From Tigriopus japonicus (taxonomy: Eukaryota; Arthropoda; Copepoda; Harpacticoida; Harpacticidae), in assembly GCA_010645155.1 (NCBI GenBank), contig CM021315.1:11579723-11643722 (forward strand): 64,000 bases of DNA. Reading direction: 5' to 3'. This document shows, one piece after another, positions 1 through 13,500 of this stretch (the stretch's first letter is position 1; each line of letters opens with the position of its first letter). A model generated the notes under the pieces. The model did not search any database, was not told the DNA's origin, and worked only from the letters and a program-made list of their open reading frames with translations. A program made the position numbers and the translations under genes.

Positions 1-160
1 ATCATGCGGCAATTAGGAAAACAGGACCCATTGACTCTGCTGAGAGCTCAGCCCATTTTGGCGAATCCATGTTTTTTTCAATTAATGCGTCTAGTTTAGA
101 CCCCTGGAATTGATACATATTTTACAGTGAGAAACCTATACTTATATCTGGTTGACAGTA

Positions 161-410
161 TTTTTTTTTGGGGGGGGGGGGCGGATGTTTTAATACCGCT
201 ACAAGGAATGGGATTCCCTGTAAAGAGATAATGATTAATATAGTTTATAAATTACCGTTTATATGAAATTTGATCTACCAATGAGTTACTGTTGGCAGAT
301 CTGTACAACCCTTGAATAGTGGGTTGGTCAGGTATAATGTTTAAAAATTTGTCCAATCCTGCCTTAAATGCTGTTGAAGGATCAGCTCCCACATATTCCC
401 GACGAAGGCA
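161..410 (-). mobile_element. LINE-1 family (CR1/Jockey-like), 3' fragment
   Basis: On the minus strand it reads through the C-terminal coding part shared with the copies at 6318 and 18420 (REYVG, AFKAGLD-like, PDQPT), then the 3' signature GGGAATCCCATTCC and a C-rich then A-rich tail (seen as T then G runs at 161-182). It is heavily 5'-truncated. Confidence 0.8.
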
Positions 411-412
411 AA

Positions 413-1570
413 TAGGCACAGTTTATTAATTAGAAACTTAGACACATAGAATAATACATTACTAGAAAGAAGCATTGTAAACTATTTCAATTCTCCCTTT
501 AGGAAACACTTTGATTTATTGTAATGAATCTTTTTAACCTTATGAACAAATAAACACTGAAATCGGCCTGAAAATGAATTTTGCATTTTATTGACCCAAT
601 TCTAGCCAAGGTTTCTTTCAGTGAAAAATCCATCATTTCAACGAACCTACACTCTTTGCATGGACGGCTAGATGGAAATGGCTTGGATTTGCCAAAATGA
701 ACTGAGCAAACGGCCCTATTTTACTACTGGCGGAATTATTGGAAATGCTCATTTAATCAACCTTTTTGCATGTCCCATTATCAGTCTTCCGAAACGCTTG
801 GATAACGGCTAACCACTGTAGCAAGCCTCTTTTCAAAAATGTTCGTCCCATTTCAATTTATTTGAAACATTAGTCTCGTTCTATTGATGATGGAGATGCA
901 GAAAGCGAATCGATATTTACATATCTCTGCTTCTGAAAGAAATCATCATATTGTTCCAGTATCATTTTGAAGCCTCGCCAAGTAACAGGTAATCATTTTA
1001 AATACCTTTGAAACAGACTATTGTGATGTCTAGAGCCTTTGTCATTTTTTGGGAGTAATGATATTTCCCTACCTCACTTAAATTGAAACAGAATCATAGT
1101 TCTTCAACAATAGAGCCAGATTATTTTGAGTTTTAAATGAGTCCTCACGTTTAAACAAAATGGTTATTTGTAGTATTAACATTTTTAAATGGTTCAGACT
1201 GTATCTTTTCTTTTAAAAACAATCATTTGCCAATCAAAGGTTCATGAATTACTTATTCATTCAAAGAATTGTTTTCAATTACTCAGTTGCAAATTCTCGC
1301 ACCAAGTTAATTGTTTTAAAACTGTAAGTGTACTTGTTATAATTATAAAAGTACTTCGTACAAAAACAAAACGTTTTCAGGAGTAAAAAACACAACCAAA
1401 AATCATGCAAGCTTTAACACATTCAATCATCGACGGAATCAATGGTCTATATTTATCCACATGTTTTCAATAAGACAAAGTACGAGGTTTTATTTAACAC
1501 AATTTGTTGTCTTTTTATTCATCAATTTATTTCATTTGTTTTCAGATATCCAAATTGCATAACTGGCATT
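413..1570. other. Upstream flank of gene A, nothing recognised
   Basis: AT-rich sequence between the LINE fragment and the gene A start codon. It should hold the gene A promoter and 5' UTR. No coding homology, RNA gene or repeat structure was visible to me. Confidence 0.4.
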
Positions 1571-4500
1571 ATGGCTACCTTGTTGAAAATGATACTGTGC
1601 GCTTGTATTATTATTATTATGAATATCATGGTTGGTGCAGATATCTCAAACAATGGCACCAAATCTCGACTAAAGAAACGTAAGTAAAATACAATGAAAT
1701 CTCGATTTAACGATATTGTCCGTCACCCCAAAATATATCGTTAAATCGAGTCACGCTCATAGGAGTCGTAGTAAACCATCGGTAATTCAAAAATTATCGT
1801 TAAATGGTAGATCGTTAAATCGAGAATAATTACTCCTTTCTAAATACGTTGAATTGGCAAATGACAAAAATCATTTATAGGCAAGGACACAGCCAAACAA
1901 AGTCTAGCAAATATTTAAGTTCTTTGGATAGGTGTTGTTACCATGATTCTTCCACGTGCATTTTAGAAGTACGTACTTGAAAGAGACGGTACTTAAAAAT
2001 ACCATATCATGTTTGGTATTAATTTAACGTCATGGTTGCATGGAATGGTTTACAAGATATTTATTAACTACTAATAGAACTCGAAATCGAACTAGTTCGA
2101 GTGTTGCCAAATTGGTCCCTGTTTAGATCTTTTCAAGAAGTTCAATACAACCTGCTCCTTTTAACGGCAATAAACTTCCGAGTCAAAATTGGCAGCACTC
2201 CTGTTCACTACTATTTGCTCATTTCCTACCCTTCTTCATAATTGAGCTCCAAAAAGATTTATAGAGTTCATTTGGTTTTACTCAGGACAGTCTTTGATAT
2301 GAAATTGAAAGTTGAAGCTGGTGTTAAGAAATTCGATTTAAGAATATACTGTATCGTGATGTAAGACTAGCTCTCAAAAATAAGGATAAGCTGGTATGTT
2401 TAGCGTGCACCAAGGTGTGCTAGTAGCATTGACTTCAAGTCAATTTCAAGTAAACCTTCTCACTATTTGACCTTACATGAGGTTTGATCCACGAGAAGCA
2501 TGACTGGAAGCATGCAAAGAGGGAAGTTCTCCGGCGTAGTCGAAGCATTCCCAATCAAACACTTTAACGCTGGTTGAACCAACTCCAAGCAAACTTCCTT
2601 TCAGTGTTTCTTCGAATTCGCTGTCAAAAATTGCCCACCTCCTGACCTGTTCTTAAGCACGGAGTTGAAAAGGGTTCAAGGAAGAGACAAAAGGAGAAAT
2701 GTGGGGTAGCTGAAATCAGGAGTTGACGGCTTTGAAAGTGGGCAAGTGAATGATCATAGATGTTTGGGAATTTCAAGATTGAAACGGACCATAACATTCG
2801 AGAAAAGCCAAATCAATGAAGAAAACCAGGCAAGCATACTCTGAAGTAAACTTGCAAGTCAACTAGCGAGCTTTGCCACCATAGCATACGAGCTATTGGT
2901 GTTGCTAACCAACAATTTTGTTTGATCCATTTTTGATTGTAAAAGCAAAGGAGAAGAAAAAAGGTGTAAGAGCAATAAGTACTAGATTGATTTATATTGT
3001 TAGCTGCATGGTTTACAGTTTTGATTAAAAACTCTTTGTGGGTCCAACGCAAGTAAGTGAATTTGCTTACAAACCCGAAGAGATTTAACTGATCTGGTGA
3101 GTTTTTACGCTTGAATAATCGCGTACTTTGGGTCTGTTTCAGTGCTACCGATCTTCCAGATTATAAAATTCCAGGTGAGCGTCTAATTAAAAAGATATTT
3201 ACTAATTTCTGTGGTATTCTATTTTTGGAAGTCATATCGATGCGCAGCTGAAATAAAACGAGCTCTCTCTTGTTCTCGATTTGGACGACATACAAAGCTT
3301 CTTCTCGTCTTCCGTCCTCTTTCGGGTCACGCCCATTCTCCAATTTCTAATTACATGTACACGTCAATTTCGTTGTAGAACACCTACTGCGCCACAACAG
3401 GTTCTGCCAAGTCAGGAATTTGTTACACAAGCGAAGAATGCAAGTCTAAAGGTACACCAACTAATCATATATTTCAGGTTGCTCCCCATAAATTGGTAAC
3501 TTGTTGAAGACACTGGAAACATATAATGATGTTCACTACGTACGATTTTAGTTCCAGCACAGAGTAGGACAGTTGTTGAGGACGCCAAGAAGTATATTGA
3601 GAGTAAAAAAAGATTAATTTGACGCCAAAGATTATAAAAATTTCTAAAGACCATAATCGACTACAGTTTTGTTTGGTTAGAGTCTCACAACCGAAGTTGC
3701 GTCTTTTATTTGAAGTTGGGCTATATTCGAGTATGTTTATTAATACAATCTTTTGGTTTAATTATAATTCTTGATGCCCTCAACAACTGATCTAAGAGCT
3801 AAAGTTTTAAGGGCTTTTTGAAATGTTGAAGAAGCCAAGGCATACAAGGTAGGAATATCTTTATACAAGCCCACTTGAGTTTGGCATTTTGTAATATTTT
3901 CCTTTGCTCTTCCTCTCCTTCCCTTGCCCAAAATCATTCACCTTTTCCCTTTGCTTTCAGAATTCTCTAATCGAATTTCATAATTTAGATGTTAATTGCA
4001 CTGATTCAAAATGGTAGAGCAGACCAATTTGTAGTGAAAATAGAATACTCAAAGTGTATTCTCAAGTGCATTTCAACCACACTTGAGGGCGTGGAAGTAT
4101 ACAGTGTGGCCAAAAATTGGCTTTACACAGTTTTTCGAATTTTTCTGATATAAAAATTTGAATTTGGCACCTTTTCTTCTTTGGACTGAACGCGCAAAAC
4201 AAAGCTGAATCAAACGGTGCCAAAAACAACAACATCAAAGCAAGTCCCAAGGAGTTATATCTTGACAAAGAGGACAACAAATACCCATTGTTCCACGCCC
4301 GATTCATCAATTCCAATCAGTAAGTAATTACCTCATTAATTAGGGCAATTTGCAGGCTTTTTTCACTTAATAACATTGCAAATGACTATCCAGACTATCG
4401 TGATACTTACCTTGACTCGACCTCGACGCAAACCTCTGACCCCATCTTCTCCATCTCTTACCATCTCCTGCAGCCTCTTCCGGTTCGTCACTGTCCTGAC

Positions 4501-7500
4501 CGTCCGTCCTCTTCCTTCCCTTGCCCTGGGCTGTCTTGACCGTGCCTCTCTCCTTATATCTCTTGAAAACGCTCGACACAGTCTGTCTGGACTCATTGAA
4601 GTCCTTGGCAATGGAGATGGCACTGTGGTCTCCTTCCACAGTTTGCTGCTTCCCTGAGGGCCACGATCTTGATCTTGGTGTCGTCATCAGGGTTGGCCAT
4701 GGAGTCAGAGGGTCACTTCATAACTCATAACATTTGCAATGTTATGAAGTGAAAAAAAGCCTGCAAATTGCCCTAATTTATGAGGTATTTACTTACTGAT
4801 TGGAATTGATGAATCGGGCGTGGAACAATGGGTATTTGTTGTCCTCTTTGTCAAGGAATAACTCCTTGGGACTTGCTTTGATGTTGTTGTTTTTGGCACC
4901 GTTTGATTCAGCTTTGTTTTGCGCGTTCAGTCCATATAAGAAAAGGTGCCAAACTGTTTCAGTTGGATCGCACATTTTCTTTTATTATTTTAGCCGGAAC
5001 TGCGTCTGGGACTTGCGCCTCCGGGTATGGAGTTTGTTGTGTGTGTAAGTTTTTCTTTAATACACATCATCTTCATAATCTTCAATTTAATAACCAAGGC
5101 TCGGAAATATTTTTTAAAAAAAATATTTATCAGTTTTTTTTCTCGATTTTTCAAATATTTTGGCTTTTTCATGGAAAAAACTAAATATTTTCTCGAATAT
5201 TTGAGTCAGAAAATTTATTTCTGGCAAAATTGAGGAAATTAAATGAACAACCACTGCTCAATAGGGCTTTCCAAAAATCTCTGGAAACTCAAAATCTTAA
5301 AAACCTCTAGAAAATGGCATTTGTCCTTAATATGGACATTTGCAACCAAAATCCTGTCATTCACGAAAGAAAACTGAGCCATCTTTTGAGGCAAATTGAA
5401 AATTGTATTTTGAATCAACTACAATCAAATATGCTTCCGAAAACGGCCAAATGCTTCAAATTCACTTGAAACAAATTTTGGAAATTGTTGCACACAGACA
5501 AAAATACCAAATTATAGCTTTGAGAAAAAAAATATTTCTTAAATATTCGGGTTTTTCCAAAGATTTTGGCCTTTCGAAGAAAATATATATTGGATATTTT
5601 GTCACTTTTTGCAAATATTTTTTCCTGGCCCTGTTAATTACCTTAATACAATCTGACCCTTTTTTTACTTTAAGTCAACTTGAATTGTGGTTCCACCTCA
5701 TCTGAGAACTGTACTTTCCTGACTCAATCATCCACTTCCGCCGTTAGTTCGTCTTGTGTCTATAACATTTGCAAATGCTCATCTGACATTTGCCGCATCA
5801 GATTCGACATGACCGTGAGTTTTTTATGTTTCTTATTTATCGCTTGGATCTCAAAATATGTATAGATGTGTTTAAATGACAAGTAGTGTTTGCTTGAAAG
5901 AACTTTCGACAATGATTACGTGAGATTTTTTCATTCTTTAAAATTTGAATATATTGACCCTTCATTTAGCAAAAATGTGCAGAGTTCATAGTCGCGTTCA
6001 CAATAAAGATAAATATTCCCGTGAGAAGACCGTTGCCTTTTGATGGAAGCAAGTGAAAGACATCGCATTTTAAGGGCTCTAATGGCTTTAAAGTCTAACG
6101 ATCCATTTTCGGTTTTTGAGCATCACATACATCTGTATTTATACTGTATAGTGGCCGTGGTCTTTTGTTGCGTAATTTTTCATGCAAGAGCGAACGAATT
6201 GCATGGTGCACATTGACAACCATTGGTCTAATAAAAAGTTTATATCTGTAAAGTAATTGATTTTACCTTTCTAATCATAAATATGTAAAGTCTAAGTATC
6301 AAGCGCCTTCAACGCATAGTTTGAAACACAATGAGACTCAATTGTCAAAATTAGATTTTCCTCTCAAAGACAATGGAGGTTGTGATATTGAGCAGGTCTC
6401 GTCCATGAAGGATTTGGGAGTTGTCATCCAAGATGATGGAAAGTTCGATGAGCATATCCAGTTGAAAGTGGGGAAGGCATTTCAAACATGTGGCTGGATC
6501 TATCGCACTTTCAAGTCCAGAGATAGTATTACGATGCTAACTCTGTTCAAGTCGATTGTTCAACCGCATCTTGAATATGCCTCACTCATTTGGGCTCCAA
6601 TGAGTTCGGCAGGTTTGCAAAAAGGTCCAAAGATGTTTTACTAGGAACATCACGGGAATGAGAGAGCTCTCGTATTGGGAGAGGCTCCAGAAGTTAGGGT
6701 TGTACAGTACTCAGAGAAGGTACGAAAGGTATCTGATACTGTATGTTTTTAAGAGCATTCATGGGCTCTGTCCTAACCCAGGATTTGAGATCAGTTGTAG
6801 CGATCGTAGAGGTTTTACGTGCGCTCTGAGAGCACCTCCAAATCCTAAGGAATCAAGGCTAATTCGAACAATGAAGTCCTCCTCTCTTCTTTATCGGGCT
6901 CCTTCATTGTTCAATTTGTTACCCATTAGTCTTCGTAGGGAATATGTTGGAGCTAATCCTCTAATTGCATTTAAGGCAGGATTGGACAAATTCTTAAATA
7001 CTATTCCTGACCAACCCACTATACAAGGGTTGTATAGATCTGCCAACAGTAACTCATTGGTAGATCAAATTTCATATAAACATTAATTATTGAAAATATA
7101 ATAATGATTAACTCTCTTTACAGGGAATCCCATTCCTTGTAGCGGTATTGAAAAATCCGCCCCCTCCCCCCCCCAAAAAAAAAAAATTGGTTGTTGTTTA
7201 TTGTAATCTCTTGTACACTATGCCAAGGATGGCTAAGGACTCTTGAGCAAGGAAGCGACACATTTTTGGTCCCGCCAAGTTAGGCCATTGAATGCAAGTC
7301 TATAGGTCACTCAAGACTTCAATTTTCACTTTAACCCATTCCAAAAGCATTAAATACATTCATATTATACCACTTGGCGTACAAAAATGTATTTGAGCTT
7401 TAATTTGTTGTTTTTTAGGCAAAAATGTCATGGACAAGCTCAGTTTTGCAAGAATATAGGTTGAAAAAAAAATCTCTTTCTTGGCAGTTTTTGCGATTTT

Positions 7501-10500
7501 TCTTGGTATTGAAGCGAAAATATATAATTTCAGACACTACCAGACTGAACATGAATAAAGGATAGTATCTAAGTGATTCACAACTAATGTTATTCATGAA
7601 TACATAACCTAATTTATGTTCCAATTTAGAGCAATAAATGGCATAAAGTGAGACTTCCCATTTTTGATAATTGAACTATGATGCTTAATATGACAACTTT
7701 CTTGTCTTTTCCAAGCTTGTCTGAAGATGTACAGAACGTTCAATTGGCATGCAAAAAAGGTGTTTTTATGAAAATATTCAGTATTGTGGCGTGCTCGCTC
7801 ATAAGCACTGCATTGCTCACAACCCTTCCCCCTGCTATGTATATATAGTCCATTCTATGCACAATATAAACCAGTATGAAGTCCATCTCTCTACTCACTA
7901 CACGTTGAGTGGCCTCGCGGCCGCTCAGCATGTTACATGGTGGCAGCGGTGGTTCCGTGGTGGGAGTAGGGAAGCGAGGCATGTGTGGTTATAATGCCAG
8001 TACCGAAACCCCACGGAATATGAACAAGTACCTGATTGATTGGCCGTGCGGGTGGATTCCCGGCCCGATTGGATAACGGGTGGATTCCCGGATCGTTTGG
8101 ATAACGGGTGGATTCCCGGATCGATTGGATAACGGGTGGATTCCCGGATCAATTGGCCATGCGGGTGGATTCCTGGATCGATTAGTGGGCCGTGAGTTGC
8201 CCAGAGGGATTGCATGGTGAGCCAGTGAGTCGCCCAGAGGGATTGCCGGGTGGGGGCTGAGTGTCGCCCAGAGGGACTGCCTGGTGGGCCAGTGAGTCGC
8301 CCTGATGGATCGCTTGGTGGGAGCCAAGATGCACCGAGATGGGTCGGTGGCCCAGATGTTTTGTTTTGTGTGAGATCTTCGATCTGGGCGAAGGTGTGGG
8401 GTGCTCGCTCATGAGCACTGCGTTGCTCACAACCCTTCCCCCATTTTATGCAGATTAGAAACCAGTATTAAGTCCATCTCTCTACTCACTGCACGTTGAG
8501 TGGCCTCGCGGCCGCTCGGCGTGTTACAGTATTGAAACTGATTGTATCAGTCAATTGGTAAAAGAGAGCTCAAATGTTAATATGTGAAGTCTTGATGGCT
8601 GCTTGGATATTTGTGTTTGTTTAACTCATTGGACACTCATGAATAGGGCTGAATATTCTAGGTTAACTTTTTAGACAAATTATGACTTAAAAAGGTTGCC
8701 CAAAATCACGTTTTAGTTTTTTTTTAGGTTGACTAAATAACACGCTTTACAGACGCTGTTCAGACCAAATTTAGCATTTTTTTTATTGTTTTATCGCACT
8801 TTACTCTTTGCAAGAGTAAAAGTGGTTGAGTAGAGACAGAGGCAGGGAAAAATTTATCTGTTTTGGGGATAGTGGCAGAAAATGGCAGTAAAAAAAAGTT
8901 TATGACAGTGATGTTTGTAAAGTGGCAGATTATGGTCCAAAGTTAAAAAATCGACCAAATCACGCGATTGTAAATTTTCACATTAAAAACGAGATCCAAA
9001 AAGTTCTTATCTAAAACAACGAGAAGTAAAATTTTCGACCTAAAAAAAAGAGATACAAAATTTTCGATCTAAATTAACGAGATCCATAATTTTCGATCTA
9101 AATTAACGAGATCCATAGTTTTCGATCTAAATTAACGAGATCCATAATTTTCGATCTAAATTAACGAGATCCATAATTTTCGATCTAAATTAACGAGATC
9201 CATAATTTTCGATCTAAATTAACGAGATCCATAATTTTCGATCTAAATTAACGAGGTCCAAAATTTCCGATCCAAAACAACGAGATCCATAATTTTCGAC
9301 CTAAAACACTGAGATCCATAATTTTCGATAACAAAAAACGAGATCCAAAATTTTCGATAACAAAAAACGAGATCCAAAATTGTCGAACAACGAGAGCTAA
9401 AATTTTCGACCTAAAAAAATGATCCCAAATTTTCGATATGAAAAAAACGACATCCAAAATTTTCGACCCATAACAACATGATTTAAAATTTTTGACCTAA
9501 AACCGATATGAAATAATTGAAAACGAGAAAATTGTCACTCAAAAGTAGCATGATATGGCGGTATGTTTATTGTTTATTGTTTATTGTAAAGACCACTCAA
9601 ACATCAGAATTGATGATAAAAGAGTAAAGGTCATTCCTTTGAGGAATGAGGTTAAGGAAAGGAAAAAAAAAGTTGAGGAAAAGTGACCTCAAAAATGGCA
9701 GTGAGCGCCCGTAATTACCAGTATTTCAAACGACAATTGTGAGTGTCGGCCTTAAACCAACTGCTAACGCTGATTTGGCTTGTTGGGGGGATGAAAAGCA
9801 TTGAGCTCTCATTCCTTTCTTCTTTGTTTTACTTTCAAAGACACTGGGGTAAGGAATCTTATTGTGCAAATGACTTTTGGCTAAGAAAAAAATTATTAGG
9901 TTGAAAACTCGGTTTTAGGTAAAAATTGCCCAAAAAAGGCGTTTTACGTTAAAACCTAGGTTTTTATTTAAAACCTAAAATATTCAGCCCTACTCATGAA
10001 TCAGGTACCTTAGTATTATTTAAAATGGCAGAAACCCTTTACCCATGGATGCTGGTTTGTCTTGGGAATAATCCCTGTGAGAACTAGGGGGGAAGTGGCA
10101 GAAAATGGCAATATAGAAAAGTTTGTGGCAGTGATATTGTGAAGTGGCAGAATATGGCAGAAAGTGGAAAGGCAGGCCAAAAAAATCGACCAAAAAACGA
10201 AATCGAAAATTTTCGACCTTAAAATGAGATTGGAAATTTCAACTTGAAAAATGGCAATGAGGGCCCGCAATTGGTAGTATTTCAAACACCTTTTGGCGAT
10301 GTCGCCCTGAAACCACCTGGTAACACTGATTCGGCATGTTGATGGGATGGGGATGAAAAACATTGTGGCCCACACTTCTCTTCTTTCTTCCTTTGTTTTG
10401 TTTTTTTAAAGACACTGGGCTAAGGAATCTTATTGTGAAAATGGCTTTAGGATAAGAAAAAAAGTTAATATTAGGTTGAAAACTTTGTTTTAGGTACAAA

Positions 10501-13500
10501 TTGCCTCCCAAAAGCGTTTAGGTTAAAAAATAGGTTTTTAGGTAAAACCTGAAGTATTCAGCCCTAGTCGTCAGCAAAGTCTTTCAAAAGAATGAAGAAA
10601 AAGGGCAAAAAATCGTTATCTCGGTTAATTAGTCGAGGCAAGATGCACTGAACTTCTGGAGTGAGAGTTTAATGACGAAAATTATGGTATCCAGTAGGGT
10701 TGATTTGATTGCGTTCTTCTACAAGTGATACCTTGCTTGTATTGAAAAGACGAGATATTTTAATTTTCAGGTCAATCGAATGCGAAAGTGAAGGGTTATG
10801 CCTTCTCAAATTGGTGTACTGGAGAGAGCATAAAATGCATGCGTTCGCCCTTTTGTGGCAAAACAATTACCAGAAAAGGGCTAGTTCATTCATTCTTGGT
10901 AGGATTTGCACTGAATTGTGAAAGAGCATAACTTTTGACTCTGACGTTTGATTTTGCAATACGTCTCCTAGTTTCCATAGGCAAGGTCTTGGTCTCATTT
11001 GCAAGAGAAGGTAATTGATTATTTCTTACAGGAAATCATGATTCCTTTCGTTAGTCCAGGGAAATTCAGTGGTTCTTGGTCAAGGCAAAGGCAAGACAAT
11101 GTGTTTTCCATACCTGAAGAAATGATGCCATTTCTCAACAAAACACACCAAAAATGCAAACGAAGAAAATAAAAATGCAAATAAGTTGAGAAGAATAAAA
11201 TTGAAAGCATTTTCATGTATGCGTTGGTTAAAGATGAAGTATAACTAAAGGCCAGGAAATATTTTTAAGGAAATATTTTTTAGTGTTGTAGAGCAAAAAC
11301 TTTAGACGCTTCCTTCCTCCACGTTTAATTCACTACACCTTACACTTCCTATCATTTCTAAAATTGTTGCTTGCTTGAATCTTGGATATAAGGATTAAAA
11401 ATTAGCTCCTCTTTTAGATCTTCTCGATTGGTGGCCCTGTGATTGGAACGACCGATGTCGCTGTAACCACTTGTGAGTTAACATACAGATCATTAACAAA
11501 AAATCTGCATAATTGAATGTTGCTTATGATTTAATTCTTTCTTGCTTAAGTTTTAAATAATGAATATTTAATTGGCCTAATGCAAAAGCAATTTACGTTC
11601 CATTCAATTTCTTTAAAAATGTAGCTAAATGAGATGAAAAATGTTTCATAGATTAAAAAAATTCCTAGAGACCTTACATTTTTCCATTTTCTCTGTAAGA
11701 CAGACTGCTGCACTTTTTGACCCAAAATACCAAACAAGGACCAATTGGCAGAAAAATGTCACATCGGTTGGGCAATCGTATACTCGAATGGACTTGAACG
11801 AGTAAATGGCGAGGTTCTCAAAAAAGCAGAATAAGAGCTATGTAGGTTAGGTAGCTACGTAGTTTAGAGCGAGCGCGATGAATAGGTCACAGGGTAAAAA
11901 GGTCACGTTAAAAAGGTCACGAGTTAAAAAGGTCACGGTAAAGAGGTCACAGTACAAAGGTCACAGACCCGCCCAGCTGTAAAGGTAGCCAAGGGGTGGC
12001 CCCAAGGCCCCTGGTATATTCCATGGTTAAACATTCTCCCTTGGGATCCAATATTAACCCAGTGGAACACTATTATCCCAATCCTAATAAGGGCTCGGAA
12101 AAAGTCAGCTTTTAACCAAATTACTTCTATTCCAATTCCAATTCGGATCACTAGATGGCTGGTGTGATTTAAACCCGTCAAGAGTACACTTAAATAGTGT
12201 CTTGTTTTTTTAATCTTTGTTGCTATGTCAAAATCATCACTTTGGTTTATGCGTTGCAGAAATACAATGAATTAATGAATGGCATGGATGTGTGTCTTCA
12301 TCTCCGACTTGGACTGCGTCTTCTTTCAAAATGAAACTGTTGGGATTATGCATTTCATGTATTGTGCTTGCTCCTCTTCTCGCTCTTGAGCATTGCTCCT
12401 TTTAGTAACCTCATATCTTGAGGCATTCTGAAATAAACCGGATACCTGATTCAACATGGCGCAATTGGCAGTTTTTTGACAAAAATGGCAGAAGAGGCAA
12501 AAGTGCAGAAAATGTCTCAATCTCAAATTTCATCGGCTCGTAGGTCCCGTGGACAATATTGCCACATTGTCCGCCAAGCAGTGGAAGATTTAGATGATGA
12601 AATTGATCAGGTTCAACGTGGGAGTGTTACGAATGGACATATTGCGTCTTTAAATGGTCAACTCCAACGTACTGAAGACGCTTTGGAACGATATTCAAAA
12701 GCTGTGAGCCATTGCCATGAACTAGAACAGTTGGATCCTGAAGATCAAGCCAAGGAGGAACATTTCGTTCGGATGATGGAGATGATGAGTAATGTCAGTG
12801 CCCAAAGAAGAAACATATGGCGGATACAAGGTGATTTTGAGTACTTGCGGGCGAATCCTTCGAGAATTATTCAAAATGCACCACCAAGGATCAATCTATC
12901 TTTGAAACCCGAACCATTGGTCGCTGAAACGTCACTCAATGACTTCAAAGTATGGAGAAAGAAGTTTGAGGATTTTGCTTCATCGAACAAGATGGATGCG
13001 TTCAGCTTGAGTGACCAACGAGCTTACCTTCGAGGATGTTTGGCAACGGATACTCTGAATCTTATAGATCAATTTCTGGAAGTAACAGAAGATTTACCAG
13101 TGCCAGACGTTTTAAACAAACTAGAAAAACACTTCCGAGATTCGGTCAGTTTGTTTCGAAGACGATTCGATTTCCATTCGTGCTCTCAAAAACAAGGTGA
13201 ACCGTTTAGTGACTTTTTCGTCCGATTGAAACTACTAGGGAGTGTAGCAGAGCTCGATGGAATTTCTTACGAAGATCAATTGGCTTCCCGAATTGTGCTT
13301 GCAATCAAAGATCAAGAGTTACAACTTTTGGTGCTGCAGATGGAAAATCCTACCCTTGAAGAAATAAAAAAGAAATGTCTCAATTATGAAGCAGGAGGTG
13401 TAAACCAACGAGCCTTGCAAACCGATGCAAAGGTACAAGGGATGAGAACCGATAGGTCCAAGACGGGAAATTTCAACCGTGGAATAAGAGACAGACAATC

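Larger units (their letters stand above)
7216..10084. mobile_element. Foldback repeat, copy 1, split by a TRIM and a hAT-like element
   Basis: The pieces 7216-7784, 8529-8643 and 10001-10084 together match the minus strand of 55580-56275 in the foldback element of gene B intron 11 (shared landmarks GACTCTTGAGCAAGGAAGCG, AACTATGATGCT, GTCTTGATGGCTGCTTGGAT). The TRIM at 7785 and the hAT-like element at 8644 interrupt it. The 5' side is cut off by the LINE tail at 7188. The outer long inverted arm seen in the second copy is absent here. Confidence 0.75.

Noticed and set aside
1189..1386. 65-residue frame upstream of gene A
   Set aside because: AT-rich, with no motif, and it is not linked by splice sites to the gene A signal-peptide exon.
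7749..8430. Several GC-rich frames of 80-112 residues on both strands
   Set aside because: They lie within the TRIM and its tandem repeats and show no protein domain.
8975..9490. Regularly spaced repeats that resemble a CRISPR array
   Set aside because: The units are contiguous tandem copies with no unique spacers, inside a hAT-like element in eukaryotic DNA.
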